Shown: positions 20,022 through 28,768, numbered from the stretch's first letter. The stretch: DNA of 64,000 nucleotides from an uncultured Aquimarina sp. (GCA_947498595.1 CANMKX010000003.1:124001-188000), one strand, 5' to 3'. Notes: generated from the letters alone by a model not told the origin. Numbers and translations are program-made.

Positions 20022-20122
20022 GTTATCTATCCATATTAATGGTAGAATGTAGCACCTTCTTTATAAATATAAAGGGTTGCTAAGGCTTCATTGGGTCTAA
20101 TCCCTCTGCCTTTCTTGATAAC
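20022..20122 (-). promoter_or_regulatory. SAM-I (S-box) riboswitch upstream of metH/metF
   Basis: The transcript opens with GTTATCAAGAAAGGCAGAGG, followed by the conserved GATTAGACCC...ATGAAGCC...TTAGCAACC and GGTGCTA...TTC segments, and closes P1 with GATAAC. P3 and P4 stems are present (CCATTAATATGG). These are the core S-box positions, so SAM binding is expected. It controls the methionine synthase and MTHFR genes, whose product supplies SAM. A second copy precedes the homoserine acyltransferase operon. Confidence 0.93.
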
Positions 20123-20249
20123 ATTTAAAAAAGTGTAAGAACAGTTGCTGTCAATGTTATTGATATGCAACGATATATTTTACAAATAAAACAGTTCTAA
20201 CACTGTTTTGCAAGTAATTAACAATTATTTTCTATTAAATCATAATGAT

Positions 20250-20570
20250 TTATGATTCTGGAGCTAGTTCTATTTCTAAACCATCCAGTTCTGGAGTTAT
20301 AGGAATTTGACATCCCAATCGACTATTATCTTCTACATAGAATGCTTCTGCTAGCATCATATCTTCATCAACTCCCATTTCTGGTAATTGATGTTCTGAT
20401 AACACATAACATTGACAAGAAGCACACATTGCCATTCCTCCACATGTTCCTTCAACTGGTAGTTCGTATGCTTTACATACTTCCATGAGGTTCATAGCCA
20501 TATCTGTAGGTGCTTGTATCTCATGTACAACTCCTTCTCTATCTTTTATTTTTATGGTAACGTCTGACAT
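20250..20570 (-). CDS. Adrenodoxin-type [2Fe-2S] ferredoxin
   Basis: 106 residues with the plant/adrenodoxin cluster pattern: Cys43, Cys49, Cys52 and Cys87 (CGGMAMCASC ... LGCQ). Spacing and the short C-terminal tail fit the ISC/adrenodoxin type. It is the last gene of the sulfate assimilation cluster, 87 nt after the reductase gene, so electron delivery to sulfite reductase is the likely role. A TATATTTG box 22 nt upstream may give it an additional promoter. Confidence 0.9.
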   Translation of the reverse strand: MSDVTIKIKDREGVVHEIQAPTDMAMNLMEVCKAYELPVEGTCGGMAMCASCQCYVLSEHQLPEMGVDEDMMLAEAFYVEDNSRLGCQIPITPELDGLEIELAPES

Positions 20571-20591
20571 TGTATTATTAAAAATTCCTCA

Positions 20592-20599
20592 CAAATATA
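20592..20599 (-). promoter_or_regulatory. Internal -7 box before the ferredoxin gene
   Basis: TATATTTG on the minus strand matches TAnnTTTG. It would start transcription about 15 nt before the ferredoxin ATG. No -33 TTG is evident. Confidence 0.4.
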
Positions 20600-20657
20600 C
20601 TTGATTTAGCATTATTTATGAGGAAAGTTTTTATTATAATTAACACTTAATTCTTAT

Positions 20658-21713
20658 TTACACAATTGCTTTTACAACTGCTTTCTTGGCTTCTTTTCTA
20701 CTTCCATCAAATCCATCTATCCCACTTACAGTTGTATATTTCATTACATATTTTTTATCAGGAAAAATACGTTTATAAGCACTTTGACACATTAATGTAG
20801 CTTCATGGAATCCACATAAAATTAGTTTAAGTTTCCCCGGATATGTATTTACATCTCCAATTGCATAGATACCTGGTATGTTAGTTTGATAATCTAATGT
20901 ATTATCAACTTTAATAGCGTTTTTCTCGATATCTAAGCCCCAATCACCTATAGGTCCTAATTTAGGCGAAAGCCCAAATAATGGTATAAAATGATCTGTT
21001 TCTTTTAAGATTTCTCCTTCAGTTTTATGTTTTACAGTCACACCAGTTACATGTCCTTCTCCATGAATTCCTTTTACCTCAGCATCAGTTATTAGGTTTA
21101 CTTTTCCTAATTTCTTTAATTCGGCAACTTTTTCAACAGAATCTAATGCTCCTCTAAATTCGTTTCTTCTATGTATCAATGTTATTTCACTAGCAACATC
21201 TGCTAAGAAAATAGTCCAATCTAATGCAGAATCTCCTCCACCAGCAATTACAACACGTTTATCTCTATAAACTTCTGGGTCACGAATAATATAAGCAACA
21301 CCTTTATCTTCGTAATCGGCTATATTAGGAATAGGTGGTTTACGTGGCTCAAAAGATCCTAATCCACCTGCTATAGCTACAATTGGCGCATGGTGTTTTG
21401 TTCCTCTATTGGTTGTTACTATAAATGTTCCATCATCAAGTTTCTCTATAGTATCTGCTCTTTCTCCTAATGTAAAACCTGGCTCAAACGATTCTATTTG
21501 CTTCATTAAGTTATCTACTAAATCTCCTGCTAAAACTTCAGGAAATCCTGGTATATCATAGATAGGTTTTTTTGGATATATCTCTGCACATTGCCCACCT
21601 GGTTGTGGTAATGCATCTATTAAATGACATTTTAGTTTTAATAATCCCGCTTCAAAAACGGTAAATAATCCTGTTGGTCCAGCTCCAATAATAAGTATAT
21701 CGGTCTTTATCAT
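20658..21713 (-). CDS. Ferredoxin-NADP reductase, thioredoxin-reductase-like
   Basis: 351 residues with an FAD-binding IIGAGPTGL (8-16), a second dinucleotide motif VIAGGGDSALDW and the C-terminal GIYAIGDVNTYPGKLKL. The CxxC redox pair of thioredoxin reductase is missing, as expected for the YumC-type ferredoxin/flavodoxin-NADP reductases. It is placed between the siroheme genes and the ferredoxin gene, so NADPH to ferredoxin to sulfite reductase is the obvious route. Confidence 0.9.
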   Translation of the reverse strand: MIKTDILIIGAGPTGLFTVFEAGLLKLKCHLIDALPQPGGQCAEIYPKKPIYDIPGFPEVLAGDLVDNLMKQIESFEPGFTLGERADTIEKLDDGTFIVTTNRGTKHHAPIVAIAGGLGSFEPRKPPIPNIADYEDKGVAYIIRDPEVYRDKRVVIAGGGDSALDWTIFLADVASEITLIHRRNEFRGALDSVEKVAELKKLGKVNLITDAEVKGIHGEGHVTGVTVKHKTEGEILKETDHFIPLFGLSPKLGPIGDWGLDIEKNAIKVDNTLDYQTNIPGIYAIGDVNTYPGKLKLILCGFHEATLMCQSAYKRIFPDKKYVMKYTTVSGIDGFDGSRKEAKKAVVKAIV

Positions 21714-21716
21714 TTC

Positions 21717-22304
21717 TCAACTATTTTTAGCTATTAATCCTTTGGTAACTTCGTTTAATGTTTCTACTTTTTCTTCGAAATCACCTTTTATTGTTTTCCT
21801 GAATTCATTTAAATTTTGCACCAATTTGTTGATATCTTCAGGTATCACTTGCTCAAAAAATTGGCGTAATCTTTTTGCCGTTGTTGGCGATTTTCCATTG
21901 GTAGATATTGCAACTTTAACATTTCCTTTAGTTACTATTCCTCCCATATAATAATCGCATAACTCTGGCGTATCTGCTATGTTAGCTAATAAATATCTTT
22001 TTCTAGCATCTGCATAAATCTTTTGATTTATTTTTAAATCGTCTGTTGCAGCTATGACCATATGCTTTTTTTTCAAATACTTACGATGATATGGCTTCTG
22101 AATTAACATTACATTATGTATCATTGCTAATTCTTTTACTGTTGGTAAAAAATCTTTTGCTAACATTACGATATTGGCATTTGGACTTGATTTTAACAAA
22201 AATGTCAATTTTTCTAATCCAACGTTCCCTCCTCCAATTATCAGCAAATTAAGTTTGTGAACTTTTAAAAAAACAGGATATAAATCATTTCTTTCCATCT
22301 CCAT
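21717..22304 (-). CDS. Precorrin-2 dehydrogenase / sirohydrochlorin ferrochelatase-type protein
   Basis: 195 residues resembling the N-terminal half of CysG (Met8/SirC). It has an NAD-binding LLIIGGGNVGLEKL near 20-33, a typical central ANIADTPELCDYY and the conserved VAISTNGKSPTTAKRLR. It oxidises precorrin-2 to sirohydrochlorin and may insert iron. It starts directly after the CobA-type gene (adjacent frames, no gap), so the two proteins replace the fused CysG of enterobacteria in making siroheme for sulfite reductase. Confidence 0.9.
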   Translation of the reverse strand: MEMERNDLYPVFLKVHKLNLLIIGGGNVGLEKLTFLLKSSPNANIVMLAKDFLPTVKELAMIHNVMLIQKPYHRKYLKKKHMVIAATDDLKINQKIYADARKRYLLANIADTPELCDYYMGGIVTKGNVKVAISTNGKSPTTAKRLRQFFEQVIPEDINKLVQNLNEFRKTIKGDFEEKVETLNEVTKGLIAKNS

Positions 22305-23081
22305 TTAGCGTATAACTGCATTCAATTCTACTTTTTCTACTTGTTCAGAAATCAAATTCAATTTTGATCTATTCTTCACCACTTCTCCAATAACTATAAT
22401 TGCTGGAGAAGATAACTCCTTCTGTTTCACAACAGATTCTATAGAATCTATTGTTCCGTATCCATTTTTTTCATGAGTTGTTGTTCCATTTTGGATAATT
22501 CCAACAGGAACTTTACTCTTCTTTTCAGCCATAAAGATACTAACTATTTCGTTGAGCTTCCCCATTCCCATCAATATTACAATTGTTGCAGTTGATTTTG
22601 CAGCTAATTTTATGTCTGAGGACAGTTCATGATTTTTTGTAGTTCCTGTAATTACCCAAAAACTTTCGGATATTCCTCGCTTTGTTAATGGTATTCCTTG
22701 GTATGCTGGAACTGCCATTGATGACGAAATTCCTGGAACCATCGCTGTTGTTATTCCATATCGCTGTGCATAGTCTATCTCTTCGGCTCCTCGCCCAAAA
22801 ATAAAAGGATCCCCTCCTTTTAACCTCACTACATGTCCATTTGTTTTTACGCTACTAACAATCAACTCATTGATTTGCTCTTGTTGGTATGCATAACATC
22901 CTTTTCGTTTACCAACAAATATCAGTTCTGCTTCATTTGCATAGGCCAATAATTCTTTATTAACTAATGCATCATACAGTACAACTGTTGCTTTTTTTAA
23001 CGCCTTTATTGCTTTTAAAGTAATTAACTCTGCATCTCCTGGCCCTGCTCCAACTACTGTAAAACTGCCTCTATTATACAT
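22305..23081 (-). CDS. cobA: Uroporphyrinogen-III C-methyltransferase
   Basis: 258 residues of the tetrapyrrole methylase family: VGAGPGDAELITLKA near 10-24, VGKRKG, LKGGDPFIFGRGAEE and PGISSSMAVPAYQGIPLTKRG. It methylates uroporphyrinogen III twice with SAM to give precorrin-2, the first dedicated step to siroheme. It overlaps the sulfite reductase gene by 8 nt, tying cofactor supply to the enzyme that needs it. Confidence 0.94.
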   Translation of the reverse strand: MYNRGSFTVVGAGPGDAELITLKAIKALKKATVVLYDALVNKELLAYANEAELIFVGKRKGCYAYQQEQINELIVSSVKTNGHVVRLKGGDPFIFGRGAEEIDYAQRYGITTAMVPGISSSMAVPAYQGIPLTKRGISESFWVITGTTKNHELSSDIKLAAKSTATIVILMGMGKLNEIVSIFMAEKKSKVPVGIIQNGTTTHEKNGYGTIDSIESVVKQKELSSPAIIVIGEVVKNRSKLNLISEQVEKVELNAVIR

Positions 23082-25176
23082 TGAGCACCTCCAACTTTCT
23101 GTATGCCTGTACTTTTTGAAGGAATTGCTCAGAATCTAAAATGTATTGATTCGCGAATTCTTTCGATGGTTTATTATTTTGTAATTGATATATTATTTCT
23201 GAAAATGTTTTCCCTTCTAAATTTATTTTTTTGGATGTAACAAATTCTGTTTCAAATTGATCAATGATACTCGCATGAGTATTTGTTTTTTTATTTTCTG
23301 CCAATAACAATGCTTTAGCTGAATTTACAAAAGCACTATAAGCATGGTATATCGCATGTGCATAATTATTTTCTAAAAATGATTCTTTTGCTTTTGCTAG
23401 TTTTTCTTCACTTTCTAAAAACAATGTTGCTATTAAATCTATCACGACTCCAGCACATTCTCCTACTCCTACAGCCTTTACATATTCTTCTCTATTCCCC
23501 CAATCAATAAAATCTTGAGGTGTTAAGTTACTTGTTTCGGATAAATCTTTAAGAAGGTTATAAAAATACTTTTCTCCTTGTTGATCATAATAGTTTAAAA
23601 AACTTACTTGATTTGAGTTTTTCTCATAATCATTTAAAATTCTTCTCAACGCTTCTGGTCCACGCTTACTAGGTATCTTAATCACTTTATCTGCAAACCT
23701 TCCTGCTCCATTTCCTAATACACCACCTCCTAATAATACCTGCAATGCTGGAGCAACAAGTTTTTCTGGAGTTCTAATAGACATTCCTTGAAATCCTATA
23801 TGAGCCATGTTATGCTGCCCACATGCATTCATACATCCGCTAATTTTTATAGCTATTTCTTTATTATGTACATATGCTGGATATTCTTCCTGTAATACTC
23901 GTTCTAATTCTGTCGAAATTCCAGTACTACTAGCAATACCTAAATTACACGTATCTGTTCCTGGACATGCTGTAATATCAACTGTTCCATTATACCCTGC
24001 TGTTGTAAATCCTAGTTTTTTCAACTCTTGATATACAAAAGGAATATTTTCTTCTTTAACATTTGGAATTAAAATATCTTGACGAAGTGACAATCTTATT
24101 TCATCTCCTGCATATTCTTCAATCAAATTAGCCAATAGTCTTGCTTTATCAGTATAGAAATCTCCTAATGATACTCGAATCCCTATAGCGACATATCCTT
24201 CTTGTTTTTGTTGAAGTACATTCGATTTTTTCCAGTTATCAAATTCTTCTTTATTTTCAATAAATACCTTTTCTGCTAATTTTGTAGGTAATATTCTTTT
24301 AGCATCATACTCTAATGCATTTTTATCTAATGGGTATATTTCATATGATAATGCTTTTTGTTCTTTATTTATTAAATCTTTAAAAGCATCTAATCCTATT
24401 TCTTTTATCAAGAATTTCATTCTAGCTTTTAATCGTTTTGTACGTTCTCCATAACGATCAAAAACTCGCAAAACACCTTCGATTAATGGTACTATTTTTT
24501 CAGTAGTTATAAATTCATATAATACTTCAGCACTTCTAGGTTGAGATCCTAATCCTCCTCCTAACATTACTTTAAAACCTCGTATTCCATCTTTTAGTTT
24601 AGGAATTAATCCTATATCATGGATATAAGATAATGCAGTATCTGTGTCTGAAGAAGAAAAAGATATTTTAAATTTCCTTCCCATTTCTTGACACACAGGA
24701 TTACGTAAAAAGAATTGAAAAACTGCATGAGCATATGGACTCACATCAAAAGGTTCTTCTATATCCACTCCAGCAATTGCAGAAGCAGTTACATTACGAA
24801 CAGTATTACCGCATGCTTCTCTTAAAGTTACATCACTCTCTTCTAACTCAGCCCATAGTTCTGGTGTACGATCTAGACTTACATAATGAATCTGAATATC
24901 TTGTCGTGTTGTGATATGCAATCTTCCAGTAGAATATTCGTCGGATACATCTGATATTTTTCTCAATTGAGTACTTGTCACTTTACCATATGGTAATTTG
25001 ATACGTATCATTTGTACCCCTTCTTGTCGTTGTCCATAAACTCCACGTGCTAAACGTAAGCTTCTGAATTTTTCTTCATCTACTTTCCCTTCTTTGAATT
25101 GCTGTATTTTATTTGCTAATTCAAGGATATCCTTTTCGACAATTGGATTTTCTATTTCTGTTCTAAAACTTTGCAT
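23074..25176 (-). CDS. Ferredoxin-type sulfite reductase with C-terminal HEPN-like domain
   Basis: 700 residues. Residues 1 to about 560 form a siroheme/[4Fe-4S] sulfite/nitrite reductase: two ferrodoxin-like repeats (RLHITTRQDIQIHYV, later RLSLRQDILIPNV) and the cluster cysteines Cys404, Cys410, Cys448 and Cys452. Residues about 585-690 are an added all-helical region (KAKESFLENNYAHAIYHAYS...NSAKALLLAE) of HEPN type. Sulfite, not nitrite, is the probable substrate because cysHDN lie immediately upstream. The HEPN-like tail lacks an obvious RNase R-x4-6-H motif and its role is unknown. It may bind a partner or nucleotide. Confidence 0.88.
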   Translation of the reverse strand: MQSFRTEIENPIVEKDILELANKIQQFKEGKVDEEKFRSLRLARGVYGQRQEGVQMIRIKLPYGKVTSTQLRKISDVSDEYSTGRLHITTRQDIQIHYVSLDRTPELWAELEESDVTLREACGNTVRNVTASAIAGVDIEEPFDVSPYAHAVFQFFLRNPVCQEMGRKFKISFSSSDTDTALSYIHDIGLIPKLKDGIRGFKVMLGGGLGSQPRSAEVLYEFITTEKIVPLIEGVLRVFDRYGERTKRLKARMKFLIKEIGLDAFKDLINKEQKALSYEIYPLDKNALEYDAKRILPTKLAEKVFIENKEEFDNWKKSNVLQQKQEGYVAIGIRVSLGDFYTDKARLLANLIEEYAGDEIRLSLRQDILIPNVKEENIPFVYQELKKLGFTTAGYNGTVDITACPGTDTCNLGIASSTGISTELERVLQEEYPAYVHNKEIAIKISGCMNACGQHNMAHIGFQGMSIRTPEKLVAPALQVLLGGGVLGNGAGRFADKVIKIPSKRGPEALRRILNDYEKNSNQVSFLNYYDQQGEKYFYNLLKDLSETSNLTPQDFIDWGNREEYVKAVGVGECAGVVIDLIATLFLESEEKLAKAKESFLENNYAHAIYHAYSAFVNSAKALLLAENKKTNTHASIIDQFETEFVTSKKINLEGKTFSEIIYQLQNNKPSKEFANQYILDSEQFLQKVQAYRKLEVLNV

Positions 25177-25270
25177 CTCGTTGTGTTTGTATTGTAATTT
25201 AAGAGCTCACTATTAGACATACCTATGACTTTTGTATATGCAATTTATGCTCTTATTTTTCTTGTTAAAA

Positions 25271-26518
25271 TTATTCTATAAAACCTACTCCTGAAGTATT
25301 ATTCGTCTGTGTATCAATTAATATAAAAGAACCTGAAGCCTTATTTTTATCATATGCATCAAATGCTAACGGTTTACTTAATTGAATCTGTATTTTACCA
25401 ATTTCATTAAGACTTAAAGAACTAATTGAAGTGTCTTCTCCTGTAAAATCTGTTGCTATTCTTCCTTGTACGTTTTTTACTTTTGCTAAAATTCTGTTGC
25501 TACCGTTTTGCACAAAATAATTTGTTCCTGGAACTAAATTTTTATTATCCATCCAACAAACTTTTGCCGTTAATTGCTTCTCAACTTTCGGCTTTTCTGT
25601 TGACTTAACAATCATATCTCCTCTGCTAATATTAATATTATCTTCCAGAGTTATTGTACAAGAACTTCCTCTACTAGCAGTATCAAATTTTTGATCAAAA
25701 AAGTATATCTCTTTAACTTTAGAAGTCGTTAATGATGGTAATACTGTAATCTCATCTCCTACTGATAAATCACCTCCATAAAGTTTCCCTGCATATCCTC
25801 TAAAATCATGAAAATTGGCTTGCTTTGGTCTAATTACTGTCTGTACAGGAAAACGCACTTGTGATTTCTCATACAAATCTTGACCGTTCAATTGCTCTAA
25901 ATGAGCCAAAAGAGGCGCTCCTGTATACCAAGGTGTCTTAGTTGATTTTTCTACTACATTATCTCCTGTTAATGCACTTACAGGAATAAAAGTTATATTT
26001 TGTTCTTTGTAATCACTTTTAGCTATTAACGCCTGAAAATCAGCTTTTATATTTTCAAATTTTTCTTGAGAAAAATCTACTAAATCCATTTTATTAACTG
26101 CAACAATTACATCTTTAACTCTCAATAAGTTATTAATAAAAAAATGTCTATATGTCTGTTCTACAACTCCATTACGTGCATCGACTAAAATAATTGAGGC
26201 TTGTGATGTAGAAGCACCAGTTACCATATTACGAGTATACTCTATATGTCCTGGAGTATCTGCTATAATGTAACTTTTTTTATTAGTAGAAAAGTAAATA
26301 TGAGCTACGTCAATTGTTATTCCTTGTTCTCTTTCTGCTACTAAACCATCGGTTGCTAATGAGAAATCTAAATAATCAAATCCTTTTTGTTTACTGCTTT
26401 TTTCTATAGCTTCTAGTTTATCTGTTGTCAATGATTGTGTATCGTATAATATACGTCCAATCAAAGTACTTTTACCGTCATCTACACTTCCTGCTGTTGC
26501 TATTTTTAATACTTCCAT
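25271..26518 (-). CDS. cysN: Sulfate adenylyltransferase subunit 1 (GTPase)
   Basis: 415 residues of the EF-Tu-like CysN family: P-loop AGSVDDGKSTLIGRIL starting at 9, ADTPGHIEYTRNM and VNKMDL. GTP hydrolysis drives APS formation by CysD. The length corresponds to CysN alone; the fused APS kinase of NodQ is absent. It follows cysD after a 117-nt spacer that holds two hairpins, and precedes the sulfite reductase gene by 94 nt. Confidence 0.95.
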   Translation of the reverse strand: MEVLKIATAGSVDDGKSTLIGRILYDTQSLTTDKLEAIEKSSKQKGFDYLDFSLATDGLVAEREQGITIDVAHIYFSTNKKSYIIADTPGHIEYTRNMVTGASTSQASIILVDARNGVVEQTYRHFFINNLLRVKDVIVAVNKMDLVDFSQEKFENIKADFQALIAKSDYKEQNITFIPVSALTGDNVVEKSTKTPWYTGAPLLAHLEQLNGQDLYEKSQVRFPVQTVIRPKQANFHDFRGYAGKLYGGDLSVGDEITVLPSLTTSKVKEIYFFDQKFDTASRGSSCTITLEDNINISRGDMIVKSTEKPKVEKQLTAKVCWMDNKNLVPGTNYFVQNGSNRILAKVKNVQGRIATDFTGEDTSISSLSLNEIGKIQIQLSKPLAFDAYDKNKASGSFILIDTQTNNTSGVGFIE

Positions 26519-26547
26519 GGTTTTGATATGATTGGGTTTTTAAATAA

Positions 26548-26607
26548 ATCCGCAGTTCGCCTTGAACTCAAACTGCGGATGACTAAATAATTAACTACCC
26601 CTAGTTA
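26548..26607 (-). promoter_or_regulatory. Pair of hairpins in the cysD-cysN spacer
   Basis: ATCCGCAGTT (26548-26557) pairs with AACTGCGGAT (26571-26580), a perfect 10-bp stem whose loop contains a second TTGA/TCAA pairing. TAACTA-CCCC-TAGTTA (26592-26607) forms another small hairpin on the cysD side. There is no adjacent long U run, so partial attenuation, processing or transcript stabilisation are possible roles. Confidence 0.5.
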
Positions 26608-26635
26608 TTAAGTATTTTTTTCTTTTATTTTTATT

Positions 26636-27535
26636 TTAAAAATATCCTTGTTGCTTACGTTTTTCCATTGCAGCTTCAGATCGTTTATCATCAATTCTAG
26701 CTCCTCTTTCAGAGATTGTTGATGCTTTTATTTCTTGAACAACTTCGGCTATTGTAACTGCTTCTGATGTTACTGCTGCTGTACAAGTCATATCTCCTAC
26801 AGTTCTAAATCTAACAACTCTTTCTTCTACTTCTTCATCATCTTCTTTATAAACAAAATCTGATGCTGACCAAATCATTCCGTCTCTAAGAAATGTTTTT
26901 CTTTTGTGTGAAAAATAAATCGACGGTATTTCTATTTGCTCTCTTTGTATATAACTCCACACGTCCAATTCTGTCCAATTAGAAATTGGAAAAACTCTTA
27001 CATTTTGTCCTAATTCTATCTTTCCATTGAGATGATCAAACAATTCTGGACGTTGATTTTTTTCGTCCCATTGACCAAAGTCATCTCTTACTGAAAAAAT
27101 ACGTTCTTTTGCTCTTGCTTTTTCTTCATCTCTACGAGCACCGCCAATTGCTGCATCAAATTTAAATTCTTCTAATGCATCTAATAATGTTGTTGTTTGT
27201 AATCCATTTCGACTAGAATATCGTCCTTTTTCTTCAACAACTTTACCTTGATCAATCGCATCTTGTACATTGCGAACAATCAATTCTACTCCTAATTCTT
27301 CTACTAATTTATCTCTAAATTCTATAGTCTCTGGAAAGTTATGTCCTGTATCAATATGCATTAATGGAAAAGGTATTTTTCCTGGATAGAATGCCTTTTG
27401 GGCTAACCTCACTAATGTTATTGAATCTTTTCCTCCAGAGAATAATAATACGGGTCTTTCAAACTGTGCAGCTACTTCTCTTATGATATAGATTGCTTCA
27501 CTCTCTAATGGATTACTATCTATTATTGTACTCAT
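26636..27535 (-). CDS. cysD: Sulfate adenylyltransferase subunit 2
   Basis: 299 residues, full family length. The PP-loop SGGKDS lies at 33-38, followed by LMHIDTGHNFPE, IGGARRDEEKARAKER and a C-terminal MEKRKQQGYF typical of CysD. With CysN it adenylates sulfate to APS. It lies 64 nt downstream of cysH. Confidence 0.96.
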   Translation of the reverse strand: MSTIIDSNPLESEAIYIIREVAAQFERPVLLFSGGKDSITLVRLAQKAFYPGKIPFPLMHIDTGHNFPETIEFRDKLVEELGVELIVRNVQDAIDQGKVVEEKGRYSSRNGLQTTTLLDALEEFKFDAAIGGARRDEEKARAKERIFSVRDDFGQWDEKNQRPELFDHLNGKIELGQNVRVFPISNWTELDVWSYIQREQIEIPSIYFSHKRKTFLRDGMIWSASDFVYKEDDEEVEERVVRFRTVGDMTCTAAVTSEAVTIAEVVQEIKASTISERGARIDDKRSEAAMEKRKQQGYF

Positions 27536-27599
27536 TATTTTTTCTTTAAACCTAATTACTAGTTGGTTTGTCTTTTATTTCTTCTCTAAATTGTCTCTT

Positions 27600-28223
27600 T
27601 TACACGTGTAATCCACATTCTCTATTACCCAATACTTTTGTTGGATCAAAATATTTAGTTTCATTAGGGAGCTGATACTTTTCTAAAAAAACATCCAAAT
27701 CTGAATCACTGTAATGATAAAAAGGACTTACTTTTAAAACTCCATCTTTACTTACACTTAGGATATCTAATGAATCTCTTAATGCAGTTTGTCCTTTTCT
27801 TAAGTTTGTAAACCAAACATCTGGTTGATGTTCTTCCATTGCACGTTGAAAAGGTTCTAATTTCACTTGTTTCGTAAACTCTTTATGCAATGGATTATCT
27901 ATGTCTGGAATTCCCATTACAACATCTCTATGTGCCGACGTTTGTTTAGGCACATAGAGTTTGATATTTAAATCTAGTTGGTTAATCACCTTTTCTGCAT
28001 GTCTATATGTATTTGGCGTATTATATCCTGAATCACACCAGATTACAGGGATATTTTTATCTCCTTCTACACATGCATATAAAATTGCTGCTTCATAGGG
28101 TCTAAAATTTGTGGTTACCACAGGTTTACTAGCGCTATTTAGTGCCCATTTCACAATTTCTATAGGTGTTTTATCTTTTAATTCTATATTAAGACTATTT
28201 ATTTCTTCTTGCGTATAATTCAT
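27600..28223 (-). CDS. cysH: Phosphoadenylylsulfate reductase-like CysH
   Basis: 207 residues from the ATG that overlaps the DUF2061 stop codon by 1 nt (TAATG). A longer frame running back to 28382 lies inside the DUF2061 gene and is not likely used. The C-terminus has the catalytic ECGLH. The CC...CxxC cysteines that bind [4Fe-4S] in APS reductases are absent, so by family rules it should prefer PAPS. The PP-loop region is TTNFRPYEAA, the usual degenerate form in this family. No APS kinase (cysC) gene is in the window. Confidence 0.88.
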   Translation of the reverse strand: MNYTQEEINSLNIELKDKTPIEIVKWALNSASKPVVTTNFRPYEAAILYACVEGDKNIPVIWCDSGYNTPNTYRHAEKVINQLDLNIKLYVPKQTSAHRDVVMGIPDIDNPLHKEFTKQVKLEPFQRAMEEHQPDVWFTNLRKGQTALRDSLDILSVSKDGVLKVSPFYHYSDSDLDVFLEKYQLPNETKYFDPTKVLGNRECGLHV

Positions 28224-28492
28224 TATTTCCCCCATTTTATTCCGTTCCAAATGCGTTCGTGAAAAAAGTATAATATCATTTTTGTAATCAATTCTACAGA
28301 GCCTATGGATATTGCTGCTTTTACTTGACCTGTAACCAACCAAGCTATAAAGATTGTGTCTAATGTACCAACCAATCTCCAACTAATAGACTTTACAATA
28401 CTTCTTAATGGTTTTTCTGAAGTTTTATCTTTTTTGTAATCTGTCTTATTTTCATTAGTTACATTTCCTATAAACATCTGTTCTACAATCAT
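28223..28492 (-). CDS. DUF2061 small membrane protein
   Basis: 89 residues with two hydrophobic segments and the DUF2061 hallmark SISWRLVGTLDTIFIAWLVTG followed by SIGSVELITKMILYFFHERIW. The function is unknown. As first gene of the sulfate assimilation operon, coupled to cysH through TAATG, it is presumably related to sulfur uptake or an associated membrane step, but no transport motif is visible. It is preceded by a good promoter with a palindrome. Confidence 0.85.
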   Translation of the reverse strand: MIVEQMFIGNVTNENKTDYKKDKTSEKPLRSIVKSISWRLVGTLDTIFIAWLVTGQVKAAISIGSVELITKMILYFFHERIWNGIKWGK

Positions 28493-28564
28493 TTTTATAT
28501 TCTTCTATATTGTATTGATATCGTAAAAAAAATAATTACCCTATCGGAATACTAGATTATACAA

Positions 28565-28600
28565 CAAATATACCTTCTATTATCCTACTACACAAGTAGG
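28565..28600 (-). promoter_or_regulatory. Promoter and operator-like palindrome of the sulfate assimilation operon
   Basis: On the minus strand TTG (28595-28593) is followed after 20 nt by TATATTTG (28572-28565), a canonical Bacteroidota promoter. The palindrome CCTACT-5 nt-AGTAGG (28584-28600) overlaps the TTG element, the position expected for a repressor or class-II activator site. The size resembles Rrf2-family operators, but the regulator is unidentified. Confidence 0.7.
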
Positions 28601-28768
28601 GTTTTGATTATTTAACCTTAATTTTACATTATTTAACATCTACTTACTCATCACTAATTATTACTATTTAGCAAACTCGATAAATCAATCTTAAAAAATT
28701 CAATAAAAATCTTTTATATCTAAAAAAAGGTACTAGATTTGCAAAAAATCAATCAAATATTATCAATC

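Noticed and set aside
28224..28382. N-terminal extension of CysH back to 28382
   Set aside because: It lies inside the DUF2061 gene, has no family similarity, and the ATG at 28223 coupled by TAATG gives the normal CysH start.
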